Shown here in pieces: positions 25,505 through 36,340 of a stretch of DNA of 64,000 bases. The notes beneath the pieces are model-generated. The model had not been told where the DNA came from. It searched no databases and saw nothing but the letters and a program-made list of their open reading frames with translations. Each line of letters opens with the position of its first letter. The first letter of the stretch is position 1. The DNA comes from Nissolia schottii (taxonomy: Eukaryota > Streptophyta > Magnoliopsida > Fabales > Fabaceae): positions 124,001 through 188,000 of the forward strand of contig QANU01043002.1 of the NCBI GenBank assembly GCA_003254905.1, read 5' to 3'. Position numbers and translations under genes: made by a program.

Positions 25505-25512
25505 GACATCAG
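25505..25512. repeat. target duplication, left copy
   Basis: GACATCAG, partner of GTCACCAG at 25892-25899 (6 of 8 identical). Removing the insertion and one copy restores the expected endonuclease reading frame of the host LINE. Confidence 0.6.
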
Positions 25513-25891
25513 TACAGATGGGAATAGGTCAGGTCAGGTCAAACCCTTAATAAGTCGAGCTTGTGTCACTAATTTTCAGCTTGGGCTTGACCCATTGACT
25601 ATCAAAGTCCTTTTTTTGGCATAATCCAGCCTGTTTGAGAGACCTGACTTGGTCTGGAGCCTAACAAGCTAGCCTATTTGTTTCTTTTCTAATTAAAAAC
25701 CTATTTATGATGACATGTTTACCATGACCTGTTTAATGTGGTCTGTTTAATATTTATGTTAGCATAAAATAAACATGTTTGCATAAAATATCACAAAATG
25801 TGATACTAGCCTCTTTACTTAAACAGGTTTTGAAAAAGGTCCCAGGCCATTAATAGCCAAGCCACAGGCACTTGACTTGTTCCCACCCTTA
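25513..25891. mobile_element. hAT-like non-autonomous element nested in the LINE
   Basis: A 379-bp insertion. Left terminus TACAGATGGGAATAGGTCAG and inverted right terminus TAAGGGTGGGAACAAGTCAA form imperfect terminal inverted repeats of hAT style. Degenerate 8-bp target duplications flank it. It contains no transposase. It splits the LINE endonuclease between the RALCDMNW and LPRTYSNHH segments, so it inserted after the LINE did. Confidence 0.65.
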
Positions 25892-26429
25892 GTCACCAGG
25901 GAAAGCAGACCTCCAGTTCATATCACACAAAGCTCTATCCAAATGCTTAGAAACAATGCGCCGACCATGCTCAATTCTATGCCAGGTAAAATTGAAACCC
26001 ACAAGGCCAAGATCCACAAAGTTACAATCATCCATTGCAACTGCAAATAAATCAAAGTAGCATAGGTAAGTTTATCATATTATGTATTTATTAATCTAGT
26101 TTTTATTATAATAAATCATTGTTACCCAAAATCGTTTGACTTATCTCAAATTTATTCATAAATAATTGAATAACTCTAATCATCTCTTCAAAAATTTTAA
26201 ACTTTCAGTTTTGGAGAGAGATGATTCTTAATATATCAAAGTGTTTATGATTAAAATGTCAAGAATTCAATCATTGTTGACCCATAATTTTAAAAGATAA
26301 AATTGTTCGCATTGTAAGTCAAAAGAACTTGTGTGTAAAAAAAACATATAAAACTATTCATGATGTGTGGGGTTCAATTGTGTCCATTCAAAAGATTTAA
26401 GCTTTTAAGATTGGTGGTCTTTGGCAATA

Positions 26430-26431
26430 AA

Positions 26432-26456
<25 letters not shown>
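26430..26456. repeat. (TA)n microsatellite
   Basis: Uninterrupted TA dinucleotide run in AT-rich intergenic DNA. Confidence 0.9.
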
Positions 26457-26463
<7 letters not shown>

Positions 26464-27876
26464 AATATTTAAATACATGATATATATTTATTTTAAATTT
26501 TTTATTAATAATTATAATTGGAAAATATGAAAATTGAATACTAAATGAAGAATTTATTTACCAACATGACTTGGTCAAGACAATGCGAGCTTTGGTCTCT
26601 TAACGAATCTTAAATTCGAGTTCTGAGAATATTGAAAAAAACAATTATTGTTTAAAAATACCTTACAATGGATTCTAGATAATCGAATTGTTGGTAATAA
26701 GATGAGTTTCTAGAGCATCGTGTAACCTAATGGTAATTTTATTCATTAGTGGTTGTTATGGAAGACGTGTAAGTTTATAATAAGACTTACTATTAATTTA
26801 TATATTTATTCAGTTAATTATTTATTTTTTTAATTTAAAAACAATGTAAATAAATAAATATATGAATTAATGATAAATCTCACCACCAACTAAAAAGTCT
26901 AAAACTAAAAATAGCATCCAATAAATAGAATGAGCAGCATCCTAATCCTTTTTACTATTTTTGTATTACGCATGAGCGCTTTGACTGTAGCCTGCATGCA
27001 TCCCCCAGGCGGCCACTGCCGGGGTCAAACATGGTAGCCCCAAATATTCACCATCTCATAATACTGTTGATCCATTTTATTGTATTTTATTGTTTTACTG
27101 TCGATTGTTTTCTATATTGTATTTTATATTGTGGATTGCGGAATTGATTTTTTCAATTTATTTGATGGGCGGCTGATAGATTTAGGCTTGGTGTGATAAT
27201 TGTGATTTTATTAGAGTTGTTAAGCACTCCAATTTTCTTAAAGATCCTTTGGAAAGTTACGATATTATTATTTTACATAGTTGTTAATCTTATGTGTTAA
27301 CTATAACGTTTACACGAGCTTATAATTTTATTATACAAAAATGAATTGATCATGTAACATTTTTTTTATTCATACGAATTTAAGTAAATTCCATAAAAAT
27401 TGGTAACAATATAATAATTTTAAACTTACACTTGATTTTTCATTTAAAATATACAAATTTTGGAAACTTTATTGGACTTAATTTATTTGTTTATGTTAAA
27501 CAATATCCATTGATTTTATTAAGCTAATTTTATATATTTATCATAATTGAATTATAAAGTAATACACGTAAAGAATATATGCCACAATAATAAAGTACGT
27601 TTTATCAATATCCTATGGTTATTTGTGCTTGAGAAACAACTATGATCACTAACTTAAATTACTCATTATTTTAAATCTATAAGTAAATCATAGCCATTGA
27701 AATATAAAAAAGTATTAGTAACCTTATAAAAACTTAGATACTAAAAAATAACCTGTATCTTATTATAAAATTAACATTATTTAATATTAATCATAAATAT
27801 GACATTTAATAATATTTAATTACTAATTATATTGCTTAGATAATATATATATATATTGTATTCTTAGATAATATAA

Positions 27877-27904
27877 TTTATATATATATATATATATATA
27901 TATA
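27877..27904. repeat. (TA)n microsatellite
   Basis: Second TA run. A shorter related TATATA run precedes it at about 27844-27856. Confidence 0.9.
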
Positions 27905-28519
27905 AATTCTTACAAGTCTATTAGTCAAGTTTACTAAAATTTAACGAGTTTACCTAAAATCTCGAGACAACCTCAATTGTTTAATTAAAGAAAATGAAAA
28001 AATAAATCTCAATAAGTAGAAACGGTAAAATAAAGTAGTGTTTGATAAGTATCATATCATTATGTATAAGATGACCCTAAAGAGAGTAATAATTGTTAAA
28101 ATTCATAATGGAAAAAAAAAATAACAAGGATGTTGTTTGTATTTATGGATGTCATAGAAACGTACAATGAGGTAAACCTATTGGTAAAGAATAAAATCAA
28201 AACATTAAGATAAAATCAATCTAATATCAAACTAAATTAAGCTACGTTTATTTAAGATATAATTCTTTATTTCTAGCACTCCTAAAGATATAAACAAGTC
28301 CATTTTTTAAAAATTAACAAACACTTTTCAACCCAACCCAACTTTTTTTAAACTCAATCCATTTGGCCGCAAGTCCAATGGGTCGAACCAACATATATCA
28401 AGTGATGTCCATCTTAAGCCAACCACTTTTTTCAATTATCATAAATCAAAGTTTCTAGAGACTAATACGCACCCCAAACATTACTATAGCCCAATTGAGA
28501 CCATTTTGACCCAATGCAG

Positions 28520-28690
28520 TAGGGGTGTACATGAACTGGGTTAGGTTGGTTTTGCCTTTATCCAAATCTGACCCTATATTTGGATTAAACCAATTTTAAA
28601 GACTCAAGCTCGACCCTAGACCTTAATAGACCTAATCATCTTTGGGTCGAGTTAAAATCTGGGTTTAGATCAGATACAAAACAGGTCAAT
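28520..28690 (+). mobile_element. hAT-type short element, first of a direct pair
   Basis: Begins TAGGGGTGTACATGAACTGG, a common plant hAT-style terminus, and contains the GACCCTATATTT and CCTAATCATCTTTGGGTCGA blocks. A second, diverged copy follows at 29055-29226 in the same orientation with the blocks in the same order (TGTACATGGGCTGAG, GACCCTCTATTT, CCCAATCATTTTTAGGTC). No ORF and no clear target duplication. Confidence 0.5.
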
Positions 28691-29054
28691 GCTATCTTAA
28701 ACTAAAAAATAAAAAATGGCATCCATTAAAAAATGAAGTTGAAAAAATTGCAAACCAACTGCTTCATTTATCATTTTGCTTCTTATTTAAATAAGTATCG
28801 TAGTTCCTAACTAAACACTTGTTAATTTCAAACATAACAACATAATGACATAAAATTTCTAATCTTAGCATTCCCATTTAAACTTTCTTAGTTTTAGTAC
28901 ACAACACAAACAACAAAAAAATAATGGGTGCACTCATTAAGATGCATAAACTAAGAAAATCATACCTACTTCATGTGCTAAGTTTCTACTTTCTACACAC
29001 CAAAATAGACATATGGTTTAACTACAATAGATTATCTAAAAAATTTTGCACCAT

Positions 29055-29226
29055 AATATGTACATGGGCTGAGTTGGGCTGAAATTTCCTTTATCCGAAC
29101 TCGACCCTCTATTTTTACAGGACCATTTTAAATACTCAAACCTAACCTTAGACCCAATCATTTTTAGGTCAAATACTTCAAGCTGGTCTAGATTAGCGGG
29201 CCAGACCAAGTTTTGTATACCCATAC
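29055..29226 (+). mobile_element. hAT-type short element, second of a direct pair
   Basis: Diverged direct copy of 28520-28690. The right end inverted reads TATGGGTATACAAAAC, resembling the left end of the first copy. The pair could alternatively be the two ends of one rearranged element about 700 bp long. Confidence 0.45.
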
Positions 29227-30164
29227 GACACAATAGGCCAAGAAGTTAAGTGGTTCAAGCTAACCCATAAAAGGGTGCCACAGTAAATCCCATAAAAGTT
29301 TGGTTTTCATTCAATATTTTCGCGGAGATTATAATCGTCCCCTCAATTTTTCAAAAGGTATTTGTACATAGTATAAGTCAGTGACTGATTTTTTCGAGTT
29401 CACCAGGATATCTAGTGAGTCAGTGACAATGATTTATCTCATTGTAGTAAATGAGCTTAAATGAAGTAATAAATTGAGCTTACATAAAGTAATAAATTGT
29501 TTGCAACAAAATATTTTTTTTTATTCTTATTGTTAAGGATTGAACCCCCAAACCACATGATTAAAAAATATAGTGAGCTACTACCTTGTGGTTAGTTTTT
29601 TCTTTGGTAAGGATCTTGATTTTTGGTACAGACCTCGTGGTTAGTTATTAATAGAATGATAGTAATTGATCAGGCCTCGTATGGTTCGCGGAATTCGTCA
29701 GACTTAAATGACATTTAAACATATTTGATTCGCATTAGCAAAAGAAATTTTTAGAAATTTTGTAGAAAATGCTTGAGAATAATTTGTTTTAGTCTGGTTG
29801 ACACTAATATTCTTAGAAATATTTTTTTGTTTTTCCATAAATACCTGTATCTAATTAAAATAAAAGATGGATCATTACATAATTTAACTCATATTTAATG
29901 TAACACACTGTTCTTTTATCTCGCTAGTCTAAACATAATTTGTTATAATTGAAATGCGTGGATATTTGTCAAATAAGAAGTGACGTTCTATAATTGGCCT
30001 AAGCAAATTGTAAAGTAATATAACTAAGTAAATTATATTATATTATACATTATAATAAGCTATTATTATACAGATTCATAGAGAATGCTATATACATTTA
30101 TTATTAACATAAAACAACTGGAAAAGATGTCTCAGAATTAGGTTTACCTAGTTACGATTTATTA
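29227..30164. other. AT-rich intergenic DNA with a possible SINE
   Basis: No gene recognised. One tRNA-like segment is listed separately at 29515-29612. Confidence 0.4.
29515..29612 (-). mobile_element. candidate tRNA-derived SINE fragment
   Basis: Read on the minus strand, it has a GTAGTAGCTCACTAT segment resembling a Pol III A box. About 30 nt later comes GGGTTCAATCC, matching the B-box consensus, then an A-rich tail. No target duplication or full-length consensus could be confirmed, so this is tentative. Confidence 0.3.
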
Positions 30165-30400
30165 GATAAAAAGATCTCTCCCACTCGCTGGGGTCGCCGG
30201 TCGCCAGCCGCCGTGTCTCCCTCTCGCTCTCAGTCATTCCTGTGCCTCTCTCTCCCTCAGGCGTCCTTCCTCCGTTCCGTCGGTGCTGTAGCGAGACAAG
30301 GAAGCAGCGGCAGCCGCTGGAGCTGCGGAGGTCTCTCTCTCTCTCTCTCTCTCGGCGACACAACACGCGGTTTAGGTTTCTGGAACCTTTATGAAAAGAA
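30165..30400. other. GC-rich island of unknown origin
   Basis: A sharply bounded segment, much richer in GC than its surroundings, with a (CT)n run at about 30334-30353. Both strands stay open for 60-110 codons, but the products are low-complexity Ser/Arg-rich and belong to no family I recognise. It resembles the 5' leader and first exon of a plant gene that has been copied or stranded here. Confidence 0.35.
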
Positions 30401-30779
30401 AGAATAAAGAAAAAAGGGAATAATAAAATAAAACAACAACTTAGAAGTGGGCTTATGTTTGGACTTGTTTGTTGTTGCCAAACAAATTTTGTTTGGGTCA
30501 TTTTATAAAGATTATCAATTGTTTCTAAAAACCGAAAATCTTACTATATTATTTTACCTTCAGTTGGGTCAACTTATGGTTTTTGGGCCAGCCTTTTATT
30601 GTGCTAAAATTTTTTTTCAAAACAATAATAACACTAAGTAAACACAATGTTAGCTTAGGATGTGCTCTTCTATTTATATGATATATTTTCAAAACTTCCA
30701 AATAAATTCTTCGGATCGTGGGTATTCGTTGAAACCCAAAATTCTGATTTTGGGTAATATTCCATGAATTGGGATTAGA

Positions 30780-31032
30780 TGTTAGGATATCTATTAGAAT
30801 AAAATAATATCAATATTATATCTTTGATTGATTTTGACTGATTTAGTTTAATATTTAAATTAATTCTGTCTTTGTATCTTTTATTATATTCTTATAAATA
30901 GGCTTTATTTCATTGTAACTGACACAATCTTCACTAATACAAAAATCTTTATTGTTTATCCTTATCTGTATCTTGTTATTTTCTTCACAATATTTTCTTA
31001 ATACTATCATGAAATCTCACATTGTATCATAG
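30780..31032 (+). mobile_element. Ty1/copia-type LTR with primer-binding site
   Basis: The segment 30780-31021 begins TGTTAGGATATC and ends ATCTCACA. It has a TATAAATAGGC promoter (about 30894) and a run of AT-rich LTR sequence. It is followed at 31022-31032 by TTGTATCATAG, close to the initiator-methionine primer-binding site TGGTATCAGAG. No polyprotein follows, so it is a left LTR with a short leader from a deleted copy. Confidence 0.6.
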
Positions 31033-32142
31033 TCATGACATGTGTTGGTTTTATTGTTATTGTGATAAAGGTGGCCTTTTGGGTTCTGTTGTTGATGGAA
31101 GATGATGAAGTTTGATGAAGGCGTCAGAGCTCCGACAAAGATGGTGGAGGTGGCAATGTTGTCGTTGAAGGACGGGGCGGTGGAATTGGTTTAGGAAAGT
31201 GGCATGATAAGGGAATAAAAACAGTGATGAGGGGTAAATTTGGTTAATCAAATAAAAGTACTAATAAACTATATCAAGTATTAATTTTTATATATAATCT
31301 TTACCATTCATTTGTTTTTGAATGACTAGGATTCAGGGACCAAAATAATCCCTAAGTTGACAAGGACTAAATTAGCTAGCTCCTTGATATAGAACCTTGA
31401 GATACACACTACAAACAAAAACATTAAAAAAAACTTAAAATGTTGATTATATAACTAAATTGAATGAGCTAGGATTAAATACTTATCAATAAAGCTAACC
31501 GGAACCCGGTCAACGTCGAAGAAGATTGAAACTAATTAATCCCAATTAGTTATTTATTCCTTTTTTTAATTGGCAGAGCCACTGAACACCAAGTTCCCGG
31601 CCATAGCGAGGCACAACACAAGAAGTTTGTGCCCTCTCAATACCTACCTGTTGTGGGTGCTCCCACCGTCCTTCAGTTCCTACTCCTAAAATTTCAACAA
31701 CCCTTCAAACACTGTCGCGATTCGTTGTCACAACGTTCTCTTCGAACAAATTAACCCTACCCATCACGTGCCTCGTCTTCTTTCGGCATTGCTCCCCTCA
31801 CCTGCAACGGCAACGGCAACGTTCACAGTGTCGAGGGTAGAGACTATACAATTTTCATTATAAAAGAAAAGGATTAAGATTCTCTACTTTCTAAAATAAA
31901 AGTAGAAGATAATGTTCAAGATCTAATCATTTATTACACATGATATTTATCTCATCTCATTTTACCATTTTTAATGAATGGTGAAATCTTGAATGTTATC
32001 TCTACTTTTTCAAAATGAAGAGTAGAGAATTTTGGTCCAAAGAAAATCATGTGTTGTTGCATCTTAAATATTCGAGACATTGACAATAGCAAACTACAGT
32101 ACCCAAATTAAATTAACCAATCCAGCGAATAATAAAAGGGTA
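31033..32142. other. intergenic, no gene recognised
   Basis: A less AT-rich patch at about 31575-31850 has short open stretches (for example one ending PATATATFTVSR) that may be a decayed gene fragment. No family could be named. Confidence 0.3.
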
Positions 32143-32434
32143 AATGCTCTATTGAGTCCCCAGACTTTACACAGGTGGACCACTTAGTTCTTGAACTTTA
32201 AAAAGTGACTAATTGGTCTTTCAACTTTGCTAACGTTGGGCTTGTTAGTCCTTCCGTTAATAGTCCCCTAACGACTCATTACGTGGTCGTTTACTCGTCA
32301 TTTCAGCATAGTCATCACTGCCACCTACTTTCTTCTCTGTCCTACTCACACATGAGACTACAAAATGACATCATTTTGCAACACACCAAACGAAGTCGTT
32401 TTGCCCACTAACAACCTAACTTCCAAGGCATAGC

Positions 32435-32572
32435 AGAGCAAAGGATAAGAAGCAAATAAAGAAGGGTAAGAAGGGTGTCGACGATGGTGAGGTCCACAAG
32501 TGTGTCGCCAAGTATAGGGAGGAGTCTAAGCAATGCGTTGCAAAGGTTGTCGAATCCGTGAAGGATGCTTGA
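32435..32572 (+). pseudogene. open fragment carried inside the MULE, family unknown
   Basis: About 45 open codons just inside the left TIR. They begin Lys-rich (KDKKQIKKGKKG), followed by VHKCVAKYREESKQCVAKVV, and end at a TGA. Amphipathic and charged, it looks like a piece of a real coiled or helical protein rather than chance AT-rich sequence. No upstream start codon is in frame. It may be a host fragment captured in a Pack-MULE. I do not recognise the parent. Confidence 0.4.
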
Positions 32573-32823
32573 TGTTTCTCAATGGTAAGAGAAAGGGTTC
32601 TGAAGCTGCAAAGGATATGACTGATTCCAATAAATTGAAGATATGGTGATTGTGTATTTTTATGTTTTGTGAAGGATTATTGTGTTGTTATTTTGAGGTG
32701 TGCTATTGTCTAATTTTTGTTTTTGAATTATGGTGTTCTAGTCTCTCAATTCATGATTAGCATAATTGAAGATGAATATTTGATTATGGTGTTTTGGTCT
32801 CTCAATTCATGTCCTTTCTTACC

Positions 32824-34639
32824 TATAACGACCAAAAAATCGTTACCTACACGTAAGGGGCTAGTTCCCTTACGGAAACCTCTTAAGAATGCTTTAAAAA
32901 AAACATGCACTTTAACCTTAATTAAAAGTAAATAAAACTTTCCTTTTTAGAATAAACATAGACTCTTTTACAATAAACATAAATATACATGATAAAAATA
33001 CGCAACTGGTCTGAAGATTATGCATGTATACAATTAGAGCACTCTAGACATAACTTGATTACAAGATAAAATAAAATTAACATGTTCTATAGATAGCTTC
33101 ACCTCAAGGTGAATTGTTGACTCTTGAAGAATTCAGACGTCATTGCACTGACCATAAACTCCATGCACTGCTACCCCGCTTCGTAAACTATAATTGGAGG
33201 AAGAGGTTGAAGGGTGAAAATTCTGGGAAGAGTCTCATCGAAATGCCATGTGCATGACAACATGGGACACTTCGAAAATATGACATGTAGATGCAATACA
33301 TAATATATAATAAGCATAAAACATTTATAATATTGATACTTTATAATTAAAAACATAATCTTTATTTGAAACATAATCATTAAATAAAAAAGACATCTAA
33401 ACAAACGGTTTCCGAGCATTACGATATTGCTTATGAAGCACTATCCAAGTATCTAGACTACAATAGTTAGGGATGCACTATCTGAGTCCATAGATCCTTG
33501 ATAGTTAGTTCTAATACATTACCTAAGTATCTAGGCCACGATAGCTGAGGATATGCTACCCAAGTCCATAGATTCCTGCTAGCTAATCTTGATTCTTACT
33601 ACAATGGTACCAAGGGTCAACGTAGGTTGTCATTGATTTACAATTCTCTCTTAGATATAACTTCCATGAAAACAATTCAAATACATAATATAACATGATC
33701 ATACTAACACAATCCTTTATCTGATACTGTCATGAATTAATATTATTAAATGTTTTCTCTTTAAAAATATAGGTAGACTAAAATCTCATGTTTATGGAAG
33801 TTCCCAGGTAAGAGAGACGCTCACAATAGACAACTTAAATACTAAGTCTTGTCCTAACTAGAACCTTTCCTTAACAAAAATCTCCTCCCACCATTTTAAC
33901 CAAATTCTTTTGTTAAGGGTTTCTACTAAGTCTAACCAAACAATTTTAAGCATGTGAATATTTATATTACTTAATATTAATCATACACACACAACATGAC
34001 TTTATTTAATGCAATAAAATAGGTGGTCTCATGTAATTCTAAAAGGTTTAATAACTTTCAAAAATAGTTTCAAAAATATTTCATAAATAGCTACTTTCAT
34101 AAATAAAGAAGATTTATAAAACAAATCATTGTTTTCTTAATTAAGAAAATTTCTAAATAATAATAATAATAAATAATAACTAATTACATAATTGCTTAAA
34201 ATAAAACATTAAGTTCTATCTCCTAGGATTTTATAAAACATGCATAAATAGAATAATTCTAAAAAAATAAATGAATAAATAAATAACTTTTAAAATAAAT
34301 ACATGGTCGAAAAAGACCGTGAAGAAAGTCATTTGCCTTAAAATGGTTGACCGCTAAGGAGCTCCTAACACCTTATGTAAAAGCACTACTTTCCCACGAA
34401 CAAAAAACAAGAGGGAGAAAAGAAATAAAAATAACTAGAGCAAAAAAGTCTCACAAAAGTGGGACCTTTAATATATATGGGAGAAGGAGATCTCCTTCTA
34501 TTACTACTATCGATGTGGGACTCCAAACAACTACTCGTGGTAGCGCTCTCTGTGAGCTGCAACACCCTTTCTGCTTCGTGTTGCTGCAACGACCAACATT
34601 TCCTTTTTTTTTCCTCTTCCTTTTCTAGGGGTCATCACA
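32824..34639 (-). mobile_element. solo LTR (Gypsy-type), minus orientation
   Basis: On the minus strand it starts TGTGATGACCCC (34639) and ends TTTTTGGTCGTTATA (32824), with termini like the LTR at 3042-4744. Flanks are TTACC (32819-32823) and TTATC (34640-34644), a 5-bp target duplication with one mismatch. Internal GAGTCCCACATCG (34523-34511) lies 33 nt upstream of TATATATTAAA (34477). No internal retroviral coding region is present, so recombination between two LTRs probably removed it. Confidence 0.68.
34467..34523 (-). promoter_or_regulatory. USE-like box plus TATA box of the LTR at 32824
   Basis: AGTCCCACATCG matches the plant snRNA upstream sequence element consensus RTCCCACATCG almost perfectly. 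It is spaced 33 nt from the TATA-like TATATATTAAA. The function is inferred from the motif and its spacing. Confidence 0.5.
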
Positions 34640-35004
34640 TTATCCTTCTTCATCCTTGTTAGTGGCAAAAATGTTGTTTGGTGTGTTGCAAAACGACGTT
34701 ATTTTGCGGTGTCACGTGTGAGTAGGATAGAGAAGAGAGTGTGAGGGAGTAGTAAATGACTAGAACAAAACGATGAGTAAACAATCACGTAATGAGCCGT
34801 TACAGGGACTATTAACAGGAGGGAGTAACGAGTCCAGCGTTACCAAAATTCAATGATCGATTAGTCACTTTTTTAAATCTAAGGACTAAGTAATTCATCG
34901 GTGTAAAGTCCAGGAATTGAATAAGATATTTAAATATCAATAATATAGTCATTAATTAAGATATATCAATACAAAGAAGAAAAAAAAAGTAAAAAAAAAA
35001 AAAA

Positions 35005-36340
35005 TCAGGGAATTATTGGGCCCCCAGCCCCCAAATAATAGTTTCCTGAAACGGAACCCTAAATCTGATACAGACCCACACATCATGTGCTGCTGTCAAA
35101 CCAACCCACTCCTATAAATTCACACCTATGCCCTCCACTTCGTCCACCACTCACTAGTTACTAGGGTTTCAACCTATTGCTAGTAATCTCAACCCTTCCC
35201 TCACTATTCTCTGCCGCCGATACCTTCTCTTTGTAGCAAAGATGCAAATTAAATCCACGAACACCTCTTTTGCTCCGCTTTGAACAACAGTCACATCTCT
35301 TCTCTTTCATCCTAGCCCTTCTTTTTCATGTAACACAGATCTAATAATTTCATATGTACTTTTTCTTTGTCAATTCGTGGCATCCACTTGATTTCTTTTG
35401 GTTTGGATTTTCTGATCTGTCATTCTAACGTGCTCTGATGTTTTCTTCGAGCCAGATCTATGTGTCAGGGTTCCGGTCGAAGCTGTTTTGCTTCAATTGT
35501 TGAAGGTTTGGTCTTGCGGGAGCTGTTGATGATGGATTTCACAGGTTCATCGTCATCGCTGTGCTTTGCTTTGATGTTGAGATTGATGGATGAAATGAAC
35601 TCTATTGTTACTGTGATTTCCTTGATTAAATATAACAGAAGGAGTCTGTATTACGGTGACATGACTTTATCTTGTTTTTAAAAAATGAGTTTACATTTGG
35701 CATGAGAATGAGATTTATATTATGAGTTTAATTGCAATATAAATTTCATGTGAAGTTTTAGGTATCGTGTTAAACTTATCTTTACATTATAGGATAAGAT
35801 TATGTCGCCGTTAATACAGAGGCCTTCAGTCATATTTAATCAAGTTTTTTTTTTAATTTGCAATGTAATAAGTTTAATAATTTTTAAATTTTATTCCCGC
35901 TTTATGTTATTGTTGATTGTCTAACAAATCCTCTTATTTTAATTACTTTGTGATGATACATCATTCCATTGAATTTGCTTATATATTTGGTTTTGGTGAA
36001 GAATGTTTCTGTGGCGTCTACTTGAAGGCGTGTAGCACTCGAACTTTAACGTTGTCATGAAGCCATTGTTACTCTCGTTCAGCATTATGTCTTACATTAG
36101 TTGGAAACTGGAATGTTATAGAATTGTCATGAAATCTGACGATCATAACAAAATGCAAAGGAAATTTTATCACAAGTAAATTATTTTTTGATGAACTAAG
36201 TGGTCCAAAATCACCAAAATTAAGAACACGACATCACAATTGCGTAGTTCCTCGCTATAAGAGAGACCTCTTTTGAACAGTCACACATGATCTATCTCAT
36301 ACTGGGGTGAGGAATCAAGATTTGTAATTAATCCAAACTC
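35005..36340 (+). ncRNA. duplicated transcript-like locus, copy A (probably non-coding)
   Basis: Homologous to 40830-42720. The order is promoter (TATAAAT at 35113-35119), a CT-rich leader with CTAGGGTTTC, a first exon containing ATGCAAATT and ending near CAACA/GT at about 35289, and an intron. A second exon starts near 35456 and a GT follows at 35656. Conserved blocks continue downstream (CACCGTTAATACAGAG, AAGCCATTGTTACTC, a hairpin at 36123-36143). The second exon is open for 73 codons starting MCQGSGRSCF. Against copy B, however, about 26 codons differ in amino acid and only about 4 silently. That argues against a protein and for a spliced non-coding RNA or a dead gene. The strand is inferred from splice signals and TATA. 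Confidence 0.45.
36123..36143 (+). other. conserved hairpin, copy A
   Basis: Stem ATTGTCA / TGACGAT around loop TGAAATC. The loop is identical to copy B (42090-42110). The fourth stem pair is G-C here and C-G in copy B, a compensatory double change; the third pair is U-G here and C-G there. An outer TGTTAT / ATAACA pairing extends the stem in this copy only. Confidence 0.6.

Larger units (their letters stand above)
22690..26050 (-). mobile_element. 5'-truncated L1-type LINE (non-LTR retrotransposon), decayed
   Basis: The minus strand carries recognisable pieces of a plant LINE in the correct order. These are an endonuclease C-terminus (about 26040-25900 and 25500-25200; ALCDMNWRS, LPRTYSNHHPLLLKC); the linker (LVRYGDKNTAFFHAQT); reverse transcriptase pieces (about 24816-24300; KASDPNGFQ, FKIDLEKAYDNVDW); a C-terminal region (24260-23810; ARPRHLGGLGVINARD); a zinc-finger remnant around 23570-23640; and an RNase H-like end (23303-22990; KLNVDGSVLGSLTKAGCGG). 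Stops and frameshifts break it throughout. The A-rich tail is at about 22693-22712. The endonuclease N-terminus and ORF1 are missing, so it is 5'-truncated. A hAT-like element is nested at 25513-25891. Confidence 0.88.
26060..28519. other. AT-rich intergenic DNA, no gene recognised
   Basis: Very AT-rich. It contains TA microsatellites at 26430-26456 and 27877-27904. No coding exon, RNA gene or complete element can be supported. Confidence 0.5.
32143..34933. mobile_element. Mutator-like element with long inverted repeats, split by an LTR
   Basis: Left inverted repeat 32143-32411 and right inverted repeat 34654-34933 match over about 270 bp at roughly 80% identity. Examples, with the right repeat inverted: left AGACTTTACAC / right GGACTTTACAC, and left TTTTGCAACACACCAAACGA / right TTTTGCAACACACCAAACAA. 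Long TIRs are typical of MULEs. The interior holds a short open fragment (32435-32572) and a 1816-bp solo LTR (32824-34639). Without the LTR the element would be just under 1 kb. No transposase is present and no 9-bp target duplication could be recovered. Confidence 0.72.
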
